A stretch of 19,986 nucleotides of DNA from RGIG8700 sp964568815 (GCA_964568815.1 CAZMRY010000025.1:1-19986); one strand, 5' to 3'. Shown: positions 5,928-13,944, counted from the first letter of the stretch. The notes: a model not told the origin generated them from the sequence alone. Made by a program: numbers and translations.

Positions 5928-7352
5928 ATGACAGATTTTTTATTTGATGTAATTGCAACCGAACTTGAGGATGCAGTTGGAAGAGAGAATTGTTCTACAA
6001 GAACAATAGACAAGCTGACGCATAGTGTAGACTATTTCTGGCTTTCAAGAATGTGGGCAGACAGAGGACTTCGTATGCCGGAGGGTGACTTTATTGTAGC
6101 ACCTAAAGATGCGAAAGAGGTTTCAGCAGTATTAAAAATTGCAAACTACTATAAAATCCCTGTTACAACATGGGGTGCAGGCGGCGGTACTCAGGGCGGT
6201 GCTATTCCTGTATGCGGAGGCATTGTTCTTGATACAAAGAGAATGAACAAAATCTATGATGTAAACGAACAGGGTATGTACATAGAGTGTGGTACAGGTG
6301 CGATATACAAGCACATTGAATGGGCTGCAAACGAAAAAGGTTATGCAACAATGCATTATCCATCATCACTTACTTGCTCAACAGTTGGTGGTTTTTTAGC
6401 ACACAGAGGTATCGGTGTATCATCAACTAAATACGGAAAAATTGATGATATGGTGCTTCAGATGGAGGTTGTTCTTCCTAATGGTGATATTATCGAAACA
6501 TCACCTGCTCCAAAACACGCTGCAGGTCCTGATCTTAATCAGATTTTCATCGGCTCAGAAGGAACTCTTGGTGTTATGACAAAGGCACAGATGAGAATAT
6601 ACGAACAGCCTGAATCAAGACAGTTCAGAGGCTTCTTGTTCCATAATATGACAGATGCATTCGATGCAGGAAGAGAACTTCTCCAGAAATTCAAGCCATC
6701 TGTTATGCGTCTTTATGATGAAGCAGAAACTGCATCTTTAATTAAAAAGATTGTTGGTGTTGAAAAGAAGGGTGCATTTATGAATATCGCTATTGAAGGT
6801 GTTAAGGAAATGGCAGACCTTGAAATGAAAATACTTCTTGAAACCTTCGGTAAATATGGTGCAGAGGACCTTGGCTCAGAATACGGTGAAAAGTGGTGGA
6901 AAGAAAAGATTACATTCTTCTACCCAGGACATATGATGGATATTCCTCAGTGCTTCGGTACAATGGATACAATCGCACCGTACGACAAGATTGAAAAAAT
7001 CTACTGGGCAATGAAGGAAGCTATCGAAACAAACTTCCCACAGGCTAAATTTATTGCACACTTCTCACATTGGTACGAGTGGGGTTGTATGATTTATGAC
7101 CGCTTTATCGTTGACGGTGACAAAGTTCCACAGGACCCACACGAAGCATTCAGACTTCATCAGGCAATCTGGAACTGCGGTGTAAGAACTGCTCTTGCTA
7201 ACGGCGGTGTTGTTAATGACCATCACGGTGTTGGCATTAAGCTTGGCAGACTTATGAAAGAACAGTATGGCCCTGCAATGCAGGTATTTGAAGGAATAAA
7301 GAAACAGCTTGACCCTAACGGTATTATGAATCCGTTTAAGCTTGGATTATAA
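5928..7352 (+). CDS. FAD-linked dehydrogenase, AGPS/GlcD-like
   Basis: A 474-residue flavoprotein of the VAO/PCMH family (FAD_binding_4 plus FAD-oxidase_C). The FAD domain shows the pyrophosphate loop WGAGGGTQGG (82-91), the PSSLTCSTVGGFLAHRG segment (145-161) and NQIFIGSEGTLGVMT (204-218). The substrate domain has AHFSHWYEWGCMIYDRF and NDHHGVG (430-436) and ends in LDPNGIMNPFKLGL. The FSHxYxxG and HHGVG features recall alkyl-DHAP synthase (AGPS), and the overall plan also fits glycolate/D-lactate dehydrogenases. Next to an Fe-S protein and in one operon with an Etf fusion, it probably oxidises a hydroxy-acid or sugar-acid intermediate and passes electrons to them. There is no signal peptide, so it is cytoplasmic. 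AAAGGAAG precedes the ATG. Confidence 0.88.
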   Translation: MTDFLFDVIATELEDAVGRENCSTRTIDKLTHSVDYFWLSRMWADRGLRMPEGDFIVAPKDAKEVSAVLKIANYYKIPVTTWGAGGGTQGGAIPVCGGIVLDTKRMNKIYDVNEQGMYIECGTGAIYKHIEWAANEKGYATMHYPSSLTCSTVGGFLAHRGIGVSSTKYGKIDDMVLQMEVVLPNGDIIETSPAPKHAAGPDLNQIFIGSEGTLGVMTKAQMRIYEQPESRQFRGFLFHNMTDAFDAGRELLQKFKPSVMRLYDEAETASLIKKIVGVEKKGAFMNIAIEGVKEMADLEMKILLETFGKYGAEDLGSEYGEKWWKEKITFFYPGHMMDIPQCFGTMDTIAPYDKIEKIYWAMKEAIETNFPQAKFIAHFSHWYEWGCMIYDRFIVDGDKVPQDPHEAFRLHQAIWNCGVRTALANGGVVNDHHGVGIKLGRLMKEQYGPAMQVFEGIKKQLDPNGIMNPFKLGL

Positions 7353-7365
7353 GGAGGTAACAATT

Positions 7366-8430
7366 ATGCAATTTACACAGAAATCAAAAGAACATATAGA
7401 TGCTTGTCGTTTTTGCTGGATGTGCCACCATGTATGTCCAATCGGAAATGCAACAGGTCTTGAAAGAAATACTGCAAGAGCAAGAGCACTTGGTCTTTCT
7501 CTTGTTATGAGAGATGCAATTGAATATTCAGATGATATTATTGCAAATGTATATGAATGTTCACTTTGCGGCGGATGTATGACAGACTGTGTTACAGGTT
7601 GGGATCCTGTAATGTTCACAAAAGAAGCCCGTCTTGGTGCGGCGCTTGACGGCAAACTTCCTGAATATATAATGAATATGATTTCAAATCTTCAGGAAAA
7701 AGGCAATATTTACGGCAAAGATGTAAATGTTCAGGAAATCAAAGGTGGAGACATTCTTTTATTCCTCGGTGAAGATACAAGAGCAAAAGGAAATGCAGAT
7801 AAAGCTATTGAGCTTCTTAAAAAAGCAAATGTTGAATTTGCAGTTTTAAAAGATGAACCAAACAGCGGTTATTCAATGGACTTTATGATAGGTGCTGCAG
7901 CAGAAACCAAGACAGTTATGGAAAACTGTGCAAAAGTTTTAAATAATTACAAAAAAGTTGTTTGCTATGACCCTGCAGACGCAAAGGTTATGAAGCGTGA
8001 ATACAAGGAATGGGGAATTGAGCTTAAAGCTGAAGTTGTTACATTTACAACCTTCGTTGCAGAGCTTATTAAAGAAAATAAGCTTACAGTTAAAAACAGT
8101 GCTCTTAAATTCACACCTCAGGACAGCCCTATACTTGCAAGAGATTTAGAAGAAACACAGCCTGTAAGAGATATTTTGTCAGCTTGCGGAAGTGTAAATG
8201 AAATGCTTCTTAATAAAGAATATACAATGCTTGCAGGTAATCTTATTATGAATGAATATATGCCAAATGTTATGCAGAAGGTTGCAGAAAACAGATGGAT
8301 TAATGCAAAAAATGCAAATGCTGAAATACTTGTAACAGAAAGCCCGGCAGAATATGTAATCCTTGCTGAAAGTAAACCTGAAAACATTGAACTGATGAAA
8401 TTGGAGGAGGCAGTCTTAAAATGCTTGTAA
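7366..8430 (+). CDS. Two-[4Fe-4S] protein, GlcF/HdrD-like with lost CCG cysteines
   Basis: 354 residues. The N-terminal ferredoxin-like domain has two CxxCxxCxxxC motifs: Cys14, 17, 20, 24 (CRFCWMCHHVCP) and Cys65, 68, 71, 75 (CSLCGGCMTDC), so it should carry two cubane clusters. The rest aligns in layout with the two cysteine-rich (CCG) domains of GlcF/HdrD, for example VVCYDPADAKVMKREYKEWG and PVRDIL. However, the CCG and HDPC positions are replaced (QDSP in place of HDPC, LAGN in place of CCG). It probably ferries electrons between the preceding FAD dehydrogenase and the Etf. The start is ATG at 7366, eight bases after AAGGAGG; a TTG at 7342 would lie inside the upstream gene. It overlaps the next gene by ten bases. 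Confidence 0.85.
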   Translation: MQFTQKSKEHIDACRFCWMCHHVCPIGNATGLERNTARARALGLSLVMRDAIEYSDDIIANVYECSLCGGCMTDCVTGWDPVMFTKEARLGAALDGKLPEYIMNMISNLQEKGNIYGKDVNVQEIKGGDILLFLGEDTRAKGNADKAIELLKKANVEFAVLKDEPNSGYSMDFMIGAAAETKTVMENCAKVLNNYKKVVCYDPADAKVMKREYKEWGIELKAEVVTFTTFVAELIKENKLTVKNSALKFTPQDSPILARDLEETQPVRDILSACGSVNEMLLNKEYTMLAGNLIMNEYMPNVMQKVAENRWINAKNANAEILVTESPAEYVILAESKPENIELMKLEEAVLKCL

Positions 8431-9260
8431 ACCTAAAATATGTTTTAAAACTGGCGGAAAAAGGTAATTTTGCCATTCCTGCGTTTAATGTTTATAATAT
8501 GGAAAGTGCAATGGGCGTAATTAAAGCAGCAGAAGAAATGAAAGCACCTATTATTATGCAGGTTTATCCCCGTCTTATGAAAGAAGAAACAGGATATTAC
8601 CTTTCTCCGATAATTTTAGCAGCCGCAGAAAAAGCAACTGTTCCAGTATGCTTTCATCTTGACCATGGACCGTCAGAACTTGAAACAACACGTTCACTTC
8701 GATATGGTGCGACAGGTATTATGTTAGATGGCTCAACACTTCCTTTTGAAGAAAATATTGCCCTTACAAAAAAAGTGGTTGAATCCTGTTCATATCTTGA
8801 TATTCAGGTTGAAGGTGAACTTGGTCATGTTGGAATGACCTCTGACAATGATATGGATGAATTTACAACTCCTGAGGATGCAAAAAGATTCGTAGAAGAA
8901 ACGGGCGTTTCTTGCCTTGCTGTTGCTGTTGGTACTGCACATGGTAGATATAAAAAGCCTCCAAAACTTGATATTGACAGAATAAAAGAAATCAGAAAAG
9001 CTACTAATAATACAGCACTTGTTCTTCACGGTGGAAGTGGTGTTCCTGACGAAGAAATCAAAAAAGCTGTAGCCGCAGGAATTCGCAAAATGAATTTTGC
9101 AACAGATATTTGCTATGCTTTTCTTGATACTTGTCTTGCAGAACTGCAGAAGCCTGAAAGAGCTGTTGCTATTGATACTTTTATGAAAAAACCTATTGAA
9201 GCAGTTAAAGAATTTTGCATAACAAGAATTAAACTTGTTGGAGCAGATAGAAAGGCGTAA
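8421..9260 (+). CDS. Class II aldolase (fructose-bisphosphate/tagatose-bisphosphate/IolJ type)
   Basis: A 279-residue zinc-dependent aldolase of the FbaA/GatY/KbaY/IolJ family. Motifs: HLDHG (79-83) with catalytic Asp81 and zinc ligand His82, VEGELGHVG (130-138), GTAHG with zinc ligand His174, LHGGSG with zinc ligand His203, and NFATD (225-229), which binds substrate phosphate. These enzymes split a ketose phosphate to DHAP plus an aldehyde. By context the substrate may be tagatose-1,6-bisphosphate (Aga-like route) or 2-deoxy-5-keto-gluconate-6-phosphate (IolJ-like route); sequence alone does not decide. GGAGGAGG lies ten bases before the ATG, inside the end of the Fe-S gene. Confidence 0.92.
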   Translation: MLVNLKYVLKLAEKGNFAIPAFNVYNMESAMGVIKAAEEMKAPIIMQVYPRLMKEETGYYLSPIILAAAEKATVPVCFHLDHGPSELETTRSLRYGATGIMLDGSTLPFEENIALTKKVVESCSYLDIQVEGELGHVGMTSDNDMDEFTTPEDAKRFVEETGVSCLAVAVGTAHGRYKKPPKLDIDRIKEIRKATNNTALVLHGGSGVPDEEIKKAVAAGIRKMNFATDICYAFLDTCLAELQKPERAVAIDTFMKKPIEAVKEFCITRIKLVGADRKA

Positions 9261-9263
9261 ATT

Positions 9264-10175
9264 ATGGCTAAAATTGTTGGAATTGGTGCAAATGTATTTG
9301 ATACACTTTATACAGTTAACAATTACCCCAAAGAAGATACAAAATTAAAAGCAAATGCGGTTAAAGTTAGTGGTGGCGGGCCCTGTGCAACAGGGCTTGT
9401 TGCTGCATCTAAGCTTGGTGCAAAGTGTGCCTTTATAGGCAATTTAAGTGATGATAACGGCGGCAAATTTTTAAAAGCTGACTTTGAAAAATACGGCATT
9501 GACACGAGTCTTATTGAAATAAAATCAGGGTTTGATACATTTTGCTCTTGTATCTGGCTCGCGACGGAAACTGCATCAAGAACTTGTGTATTTTTCAGAG
9601 GTAATATTCCACCGACAGAAATTAATAATGAACAGGTTGATGCAATAGTAAATGCAGATATCTATATGGTTGACGGAAATGATATGAACGCTGCAATTGA
9701 GGGCGCAAAAATTGCTAAAGAAAATAAAACAAAGGTTTTATATGATGCAGGCGGTCTTTATGAAGGCGTTGAAAACCTTTTACCATACAGTGATATTTTA
9801 ATACCGTCTGAAGAATTTGCACTTGGTCACACTGAAACAAGTGATGTGTGCGATGCGGCAAAAATTCTGTACGAAAAATATTCGCCTGAGGTAGTGGTGA
9901 TAACACAGGGTAAAAAAGGCGGAATTATTTTCGACGGAAAAGAAATAAAAGAATATCCTGCATTTTTAGTTGATGCAGTTGATTCAAACGGCTCGGGAGA
10001 TGTTTTCCACGGAGCATTTGCATTTTGTGTTACAAAAGGTTATAATTACTATGATGCCTGCATTTTCTCAAGTGCGGTATCAGCACTTAAATGTACTAAA
10101 GTAGGGGCACGAGAAGGTGTGCCTACATACGAAGAAACAATAAACTTCTTAAAGGAGCGTGGAGTAAATGTATAA
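9264..10175 (+). CDS. PfkB-family carbohydrate kinase
   Basis: A 303-residue ribokinase-fold sugar kinase of normal length. The N-terminal KVSGGGPCATGLVAAS segment is the family's substrate-binding glycine loop. The C-terminal signature is DAVDSNGSGDVFHGAFAF with catalytic base Asp246. It begins four bases after the aldolase stop and overlaps the IolB-like gene by eight bases. It should phosphorylate the ketose or keto-acid later cut by the aldolase: tagatose-6-P kinase activity in a GalNAc-like pathway, or 5-dehydro-2-deoxygluconokinase (IolC) activity in an inositol-like one. The specificity cannot be chosen from the sequence. Confidence 0.92.
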   Translation: MAKIVGIGANVFDTLYTVNNYPKEDTKLKANAVKVSGGGPCATGLVAASKLGAKCAFIGNLSDDNGGKFLKADFEKYGIDTSLIEIKSGFDTFCSCIWLATETASRTCVFFRGNIPPTEINNEQVDAIVNADIYMVDGNDMNAAIEGAKIAKENKTKVLYDAGGLYEGVENLLPYSDILIPSEEFALGHTETSDVCDAAKILYEKYSPEVVVITQGKKGGIIFDGKEIKEYPAFLVDAVDSNGSGDVFHGAFAFCVTKGYNYYDACIFSSAVSALKCTKVGAREGVPTYEETINFLKERGVNV

Positions 10176-10953
10176 AAGAAGCTGGAATAAAAAATTCGGT
10201 AAATCAGAAATTTATAAAAGAGAAGACAGTTTCTGCCAGAAAGTAGAAATGGATATGCTTCGTCTTGCAGACGGAGATAAAAAGTCATACAGAGAAGAAA
10301 ATAAGGAATATGCACTCGTAATACTTGGCGGTAAATGTACTGTTGAAGGCGAAAGCTTTAAGTTTGAAAAGGCAGGAAAAAGAAAAGATGTATTTGATGG
10401 TGCGGCAACTTGTATTTATGTGCCTGCAAACAAGCCATTTACAGTTACTGCCGTAGGAGAAGTGCAGATTGCAGTTGCAAAGTCACCTTCAGATAAAGAT
10501 TTCAAGCCTGCAATTATTAATCCTGAAGATGTAGTAATTAAAAACTTAGGTAAACCAGGCTGGGAAAGAGAAGCACACTTCATTCTTGATGAAAGAGTAG
10601 AATCTGAAATGCTTTATATTGGCGAAGCTTTTGTTAAAGGCGGACAGTGGGCAAGCTATCCACCACATAAGCACGATGACAATAATATGCCAACAGAGGC
10701 AGAAACAGAAGAAATTTATTATTATGAATTTAAAGAACATCAGGGTTTTGGTATTCAGAAGGTTTATACAATGGAGGGTGACATTGACGAAACATATACA
10801 GTTAAATCAGGTGATTTCGTAGAAATCCCAAGAGGATACCACCCATTCCATGCAGCACCCGGCTATGATAACTATTATCTCTGGATAATGGCAGGTAAAG
10901 ACAGAGGTTTTTATATGACAACAGATGAAGACCATAAATGGCTTAACAAATAA
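10168..10953 (+). CDS. iolB: 5-deoxy-glucuronate isomerase-like (IolB family)
   Basis: A 261-residue double-cupin protein. In the inositol pathway IolB converts 5-deoxy-D-glucuronate to 2-deoxy-5-keto-D-gluconate. The metal-binding cupin motif is visible as SYPPHKHDD (His167, His169) followed by ETEEIYYYEF (Glu182), and GYHPFHAAPGY with further histidines at 225 and 228. The family is typically about 270 residues. It is not accompanied here by IolG, IolE or IolD, so it either acts on a related uronate or ketose made by another route or completes an inositol pathway encoded elsewhere. Its start overlaps the PfkB kinase stop, suggesting coupled expression and consecutive steps. Confidence 0.88.
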   Translation: MYKRSWNKKFGKSEIYKREDSFCQKVEMDMLRLADGDKKSYREENKEYALVILGGKCTVEGESFKFEKAGKRKDVFDGAATCIYVPANKPFTVTAVGEVQIAVAKSPSDKDFKPAIINPEDVVIKNLGKPGWEREAHFILDERVESEMLYIGEAFVKGGQWASYPPHKHDDNNMPTEAETEEIYYYEFKEHQGFGIQKVYTMEGDIDETYTVKSGDFVEIPRGYHPFHAAPGYDNYYLWIMAGKDRGFYMTTDEDHKWLNK

Positions 10954-10964
10954 GAGGGAAAAGC

Positions 10965-12440
10965 ATGAAATATTTACTTGGAATAGATTTCGGCGGAGGT
11001 GCATCAAAGGCTACACTCCTTTGTGAAAGCGGAGAAATCATAGCAACAAATACAACCGAATATCCCACAAATTATCCAAAATCGGGATATGCGGAGCAAA
11101 ACCCTGATGACTGGCTTAATGCAACAGTTGTAAATATCAAGGATGTGCTTGAAAAAAGCGGTGTTTCTCCCTGTGATATAGTTTGCATTTCTCTTGATGC
11201 TGCAACTCATACTGCCGTAATAATGGATGAAAATTTCAAGGTTATTCGTCCTGCAATATACTGGACAGATACAAGAAGTACAAAAGAGGTTGCATACTTA
11301 AAAGAAAATTACGGAGAAATTATAGAAAAACAGGTGTTACATAAGGAAGATACCATATGGTCTTTGCCTGAGCTTTTGTGGATAAAAAACAATGAGCCAG
11401 AAAACTGGTCAAAAGTAAAAAAGATACTTTTTGCCAAGGATTATGTACGACATCAGCTTACAGGTGATTATGTAACAGACTATATAGAAGCAGAAGGTTC
11501 TATGATGTTTGATATAAACACAATGATGTGGAGTAAGGAACTTTGCGGTGTGCTTGATATTGGCACAGAAATGATGCCTGAAATTGTAAAGCCGACAGAT
11601 GTAGTTGGTAAAATAACTGAGTCTGCATCAAAGCTGACAGGTCTTAAAGAAGGCACACCTGTGCTATGCGGAACAACAGACACCGTTATGGAGGTTTTTG
11701 CAGCAGGTGCGGTGCAAAAAGGACAGATGACCTTAAAGCTGGCTACAGCAGGCAGAATTTGTGTCATTACAGATAAACCATATCCTGATGTTAACCTGAT
11801 AAATTATTCACACATAGTAGAGGACTTATATTATCCGGGAACTGCAACAAAATCCTGTGCAGCATCTTACAGATGGTTCAGAGATACCTTCGGGGGTGAT
11901 TACAAAGAGCTTGACAGTCTTGCAGAAAGTGTACCTGTAGGTGCTGATGGGCTTGTTTTTCATCCTTACTTAAACGGAGAATTAACACCTTATGCAAATC
12001 CAAATCTTTGTGCGGACTTTGTGGGAGTGAGAGCTTCACATACAAAAGCACATTTTGCAAGAGCAGTTTTAGAGGGTGTTGCAATGAGTATGCTTGATTG
12101 CAAAACAACACTTGATAATATGAGTATTCCACACAATGACACTGCTGTAATAATTGGTGGAGGAGGGAAAAGCCCTTTGTGGCGTCAGATGGTTGCAGAC
12201 GTACTTGGAATTGAGCTTATTGAAATGAAATATGCAGATTCATCTTTCGGTAGTGCAATGCTTGCAGGAATTGCGGCAGGAATTTTTAGTAATGCCGAAC
12301 AAGCTGTAAAAAAATGCAATGAGATTGTTTCTACAACTGTTCCAAATCTTAAAAACACATTAAAATATAAAGAAATTTTCAATAAGTATAAGGCAATTCA
12401 AAAGGCGTTGGAGCCAATTTATAATGGTGAATATATATGA
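10965..12440 (+). CDS. FGGY-family carbohydrate kinase (xylulokinase-like)
   Basis: A 491-residue ATP-dependent sugar kinase of normal FGGY length. Seen: N-terminal LLGIDFGGGASKATLL, where the usual GT(T/S) after the aspartate is GGA; YWTDTRS (99-105) with the family's W-x-D-x-R; CGTTDTVMEVFAAG with catalytic base Asp239; and the C-terminal IIGGGGKSPLWRQMVADVL, the adenine-binding signature. It would phosphorylate a ketose or polyol, perhaps the product of the FucI/AraA-like isomerase. It is the second kinase type in the operon, implying two phosphorylation steps or two substrates. AGAGGGA precedes the ATG. Its stop overlaps the Etf start (ATGA). Confidence 0.9.
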   Translation: MKYLLGIDFGGGASKATLLCESGEIIATNTTEYPTNYPKSGYAEQNPDDWLNATVVNIKDVLEKSGVSPCDIVCISLDAATHTAVIMDENFKVIRPAIYWTDTRSTKEVAYLKENYGEIIEKQVLHKEDTIWSLPELLWIKNNEPENWSKVKKILFAKDYVRHQLTGDYVTDYIEAEGSMMFDINTMMWSKELCGVLDIGTEMMPEIVKPTDVVGKITESASKLTGLKEGTPVLCGTTDTVMEVFAAGAVQKGQMTLKLATAGRICVITDKPYPDVNLINYSHIVEDLYYPGTATKSCAASYRWFRDTFGGDYKELDSLAESVPVGADGLVFHPYLNGELTPYANPNLCADFVGVRASHTKAHFARAVLEGVAMSMLDCKTTLDNMSIPHNDTAVIIGGGGKSPLWRQMVADVLGIELIEMKYADSSFGSAMLAGIAAGIFSNAEQAVKKCNEIVSTTVPNLKNTLKYKEIFNKYKAIQKALEPIYNGEYI

Positions 12441-13789
12441 AAATTTTAGTTTGTGTAAAATTTGTAAAGGGAGAATTAAACCCTTTTGATGAATCGGCCT
12501 TAGAGTGTGCGTTGCAATTATCTGATGATGTCACAATTATATCAATGGGACCTAAAAGCTGTGAAAATGTTTTAAAACCATTGACTAGACTTGGTGCAAA
12601 AGTGATTTTAATAAGTGATAATCATTTTGCTGGTTCAGATACTTTAGCTACATCATATATATTGTCAATTGCAATAAAACAAATGGAGTATGATCTAATT
12701 CTTTGTGGAAGACAGAGTATCGACGGAGATACGGCACAAGTTGGACCTATGCTTTCTCAAATGTTGAATATTTCTCTAATAACAAATGCACTTAAAGTGC
12801 AAATTAGAGAAAATACAGTATTTGCTAATACACGATTAGATGAAGAGTGTGCAAAGTTACCTGCATTGGTTACTGTTGAAAGAGGATATGTTTTAAGATT
12901 TCCAAGCATTTTTTCTAAAATAAGCGATATTGAAATTGTTGATAATACAAAACTTGGATGTGATATTTCAAAGTGCGGACTTAAAGGCTCCCCTACAAAA
13001 GTACTTGAAACCTTTGAAAATGAAAGAGGAAAGAGAAAATGTAAATTCATTTCAATGAATGAATTGTTTCCTCTTGTTGATGAACTCATGAAACAAAGTG
13101 AAGTTGAACCCCGGAAGGAATATAAAGAACAAAAGTTTAAAAGCGTATGGGCGGTTGGTGAAGAAGTTTTCGAAAAAGCAAAGGAGATTTCTGATGAGGT
13201 AATTTTGATTGAAAAAACAGAGCCTCAGGAAATATACAATAAGGCATTATGCGAAAAACCTGATGTTATTTTGTGGAATGCAGATTTGTGGGGCAGAAAA
13301 AATGCACCTATAGTTGCAGCAATGCTTAATACAGGCCTTTGTGCTGACTGCACTATGCTTGAAACAGACGGTGAAAACTTAATAATGTATCGTCCTGCAC
13401 AAGGTGGAAACATAACCGCGAAGATAAAATGCATAACAAAGCCTCAGATGGCAACGGTCAGAACTAAAACGGAAAGCTCTGACATTGTTGTTGCAGGTGG
13501 TAAGGGTGTTGCAGATAAGATTGAAAAGCTTTATGAATTAGCAGAAAAACTTGGTGCAGAAATTGGTGCATCAAGGGGACTTGTTGATATGAACAAGATG
13601 TCCTATGATAAACAAATAGGGTTAACAGGGAAAACAGTCAGTCCTAAAATCTATATTGCGGCAGGCATTTCAGGAGCAATACACCACACCTGTGCAATAG
13701 AGGGAAGTACAACTGTTATCGCAATCAATCCTGATAAAGATGCAAGAATTTTCGAATATGCTGATTTTGGCATAGTAGATTATTTATAA
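12437..13789 (+). CDS. Single-chain electron transfer flavoprotein (EtfB-EtfA fusion)
   Basis: 450 residues with an EtfB-like half followed by an EtfA-like half. EtfB motifs: NPFDESALE (15-23), DTLATSY (68-74), GRQSIDGDTAQVGP (91-104), PALVTVERG, GLKGSPTKV (181-189). The DGDTAQVGP form is typical of Etfs that bind FAD rather than AMP in the beta subunit. EtfA motifs from about residue 235: GRKNAPIVAAMLNTGLCADC (286-305), RPAQGGNITA, PQMATVR, GASRGLVD (377-384), then QIGLTGKTVSPKIYIAAG (393-410) and ISGAIHH. One residue of the usual QxGQTGKTV is Leu (395-399). Separate EtfB and EtfA total nearly 600 residues; here the EtfA N-terminal domain is cut short and the final helix is missing. It is the last gene of the operon and the likely partner of the FAD dehydrogenase and Fe-S protein. 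Confidence 0.9.
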   Translation: MKILVCVKFVKGELNPFDESALECALQLSDDVTIISMGPKSCENVLKPLTRLGAKVILISDNHFAGSDTLATSYILSIAIKQMEYDLILCGRQSIDGDTAQVGPMLSQMLNISLITNALKVQIRENTVFANTRLDEECAKLPALVTVERGYVLRFPSIFSKISDIEIVDNTKLGCDISKCGLKGSPTKVLETFENERGKRKCKFISMNELFPLVDELMKQSEVEPRKEYKEQKFKSVWAVGEEVFEKAKEISDEVILIEKTEPQEIYNKALCEKPDVILWNADLWGRKNAPIVAAMLNTGLCADCTMLETDGENLIMYRPAQGGNITAKIKCITKPQMATVRTKTESSDIVVAGGKGVADKIEKLYELAEKLGAEIGASRGLVDMNKMSYDKQIGLTGKTVSPKIYIAAGISGAIHHTCAIEGSTTVIAINPDKDARIFEYADFGIVDYL

Positions 13790-13888
13790 ATATATAAATA
13801 AGAAGTATTCTTAAAATCAAAACGACCAAAAACCATGCTACTTTTCTATATTAAGACAGTTTAGACTCCGACAAGCACATTACTGCAG

Positions 13889-13939
13889 ACTGTCGATAAA
13901 CCCTGCTTTGCTTGATGCAAAACAGGGTTTATCGACGGT
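13889..13939. repeat. Long hairpin between convergent operons
   Basis: A 17-bp stem, ACTGTCGATAAACCCTG (13889-13905) with CAGGGTTTATCGACGGT (13923-13939), one G-T wobble, around a 17-base loop. No T-run follows on either strand, so it is not a standard intrinsic terminator. It may aid termination or protect mRNA 3' ends. Confidence 0.6.
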
Positions 13940-13944
13940 TTGAA

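Noticed and set aside
7342..7365. TTG start at 7342 for the Fe-S protein
   Set aside because: It lies inside the last codons of the FAD dehydrogenase with no ribosome binding site; ATG at 7366 follows AAGGAGG.
2469..13789. Sulfoquinovose (sulfo-EMP) or sialic acid operon
   Set aside because: The isomerase, kinase and aldolase trio is suggestive, but no sulfoquinovosidase, sulfonate exporter, sialate lyase or NanE-type epimerase is present, and NagA plus IolB do not belong to those pathways.
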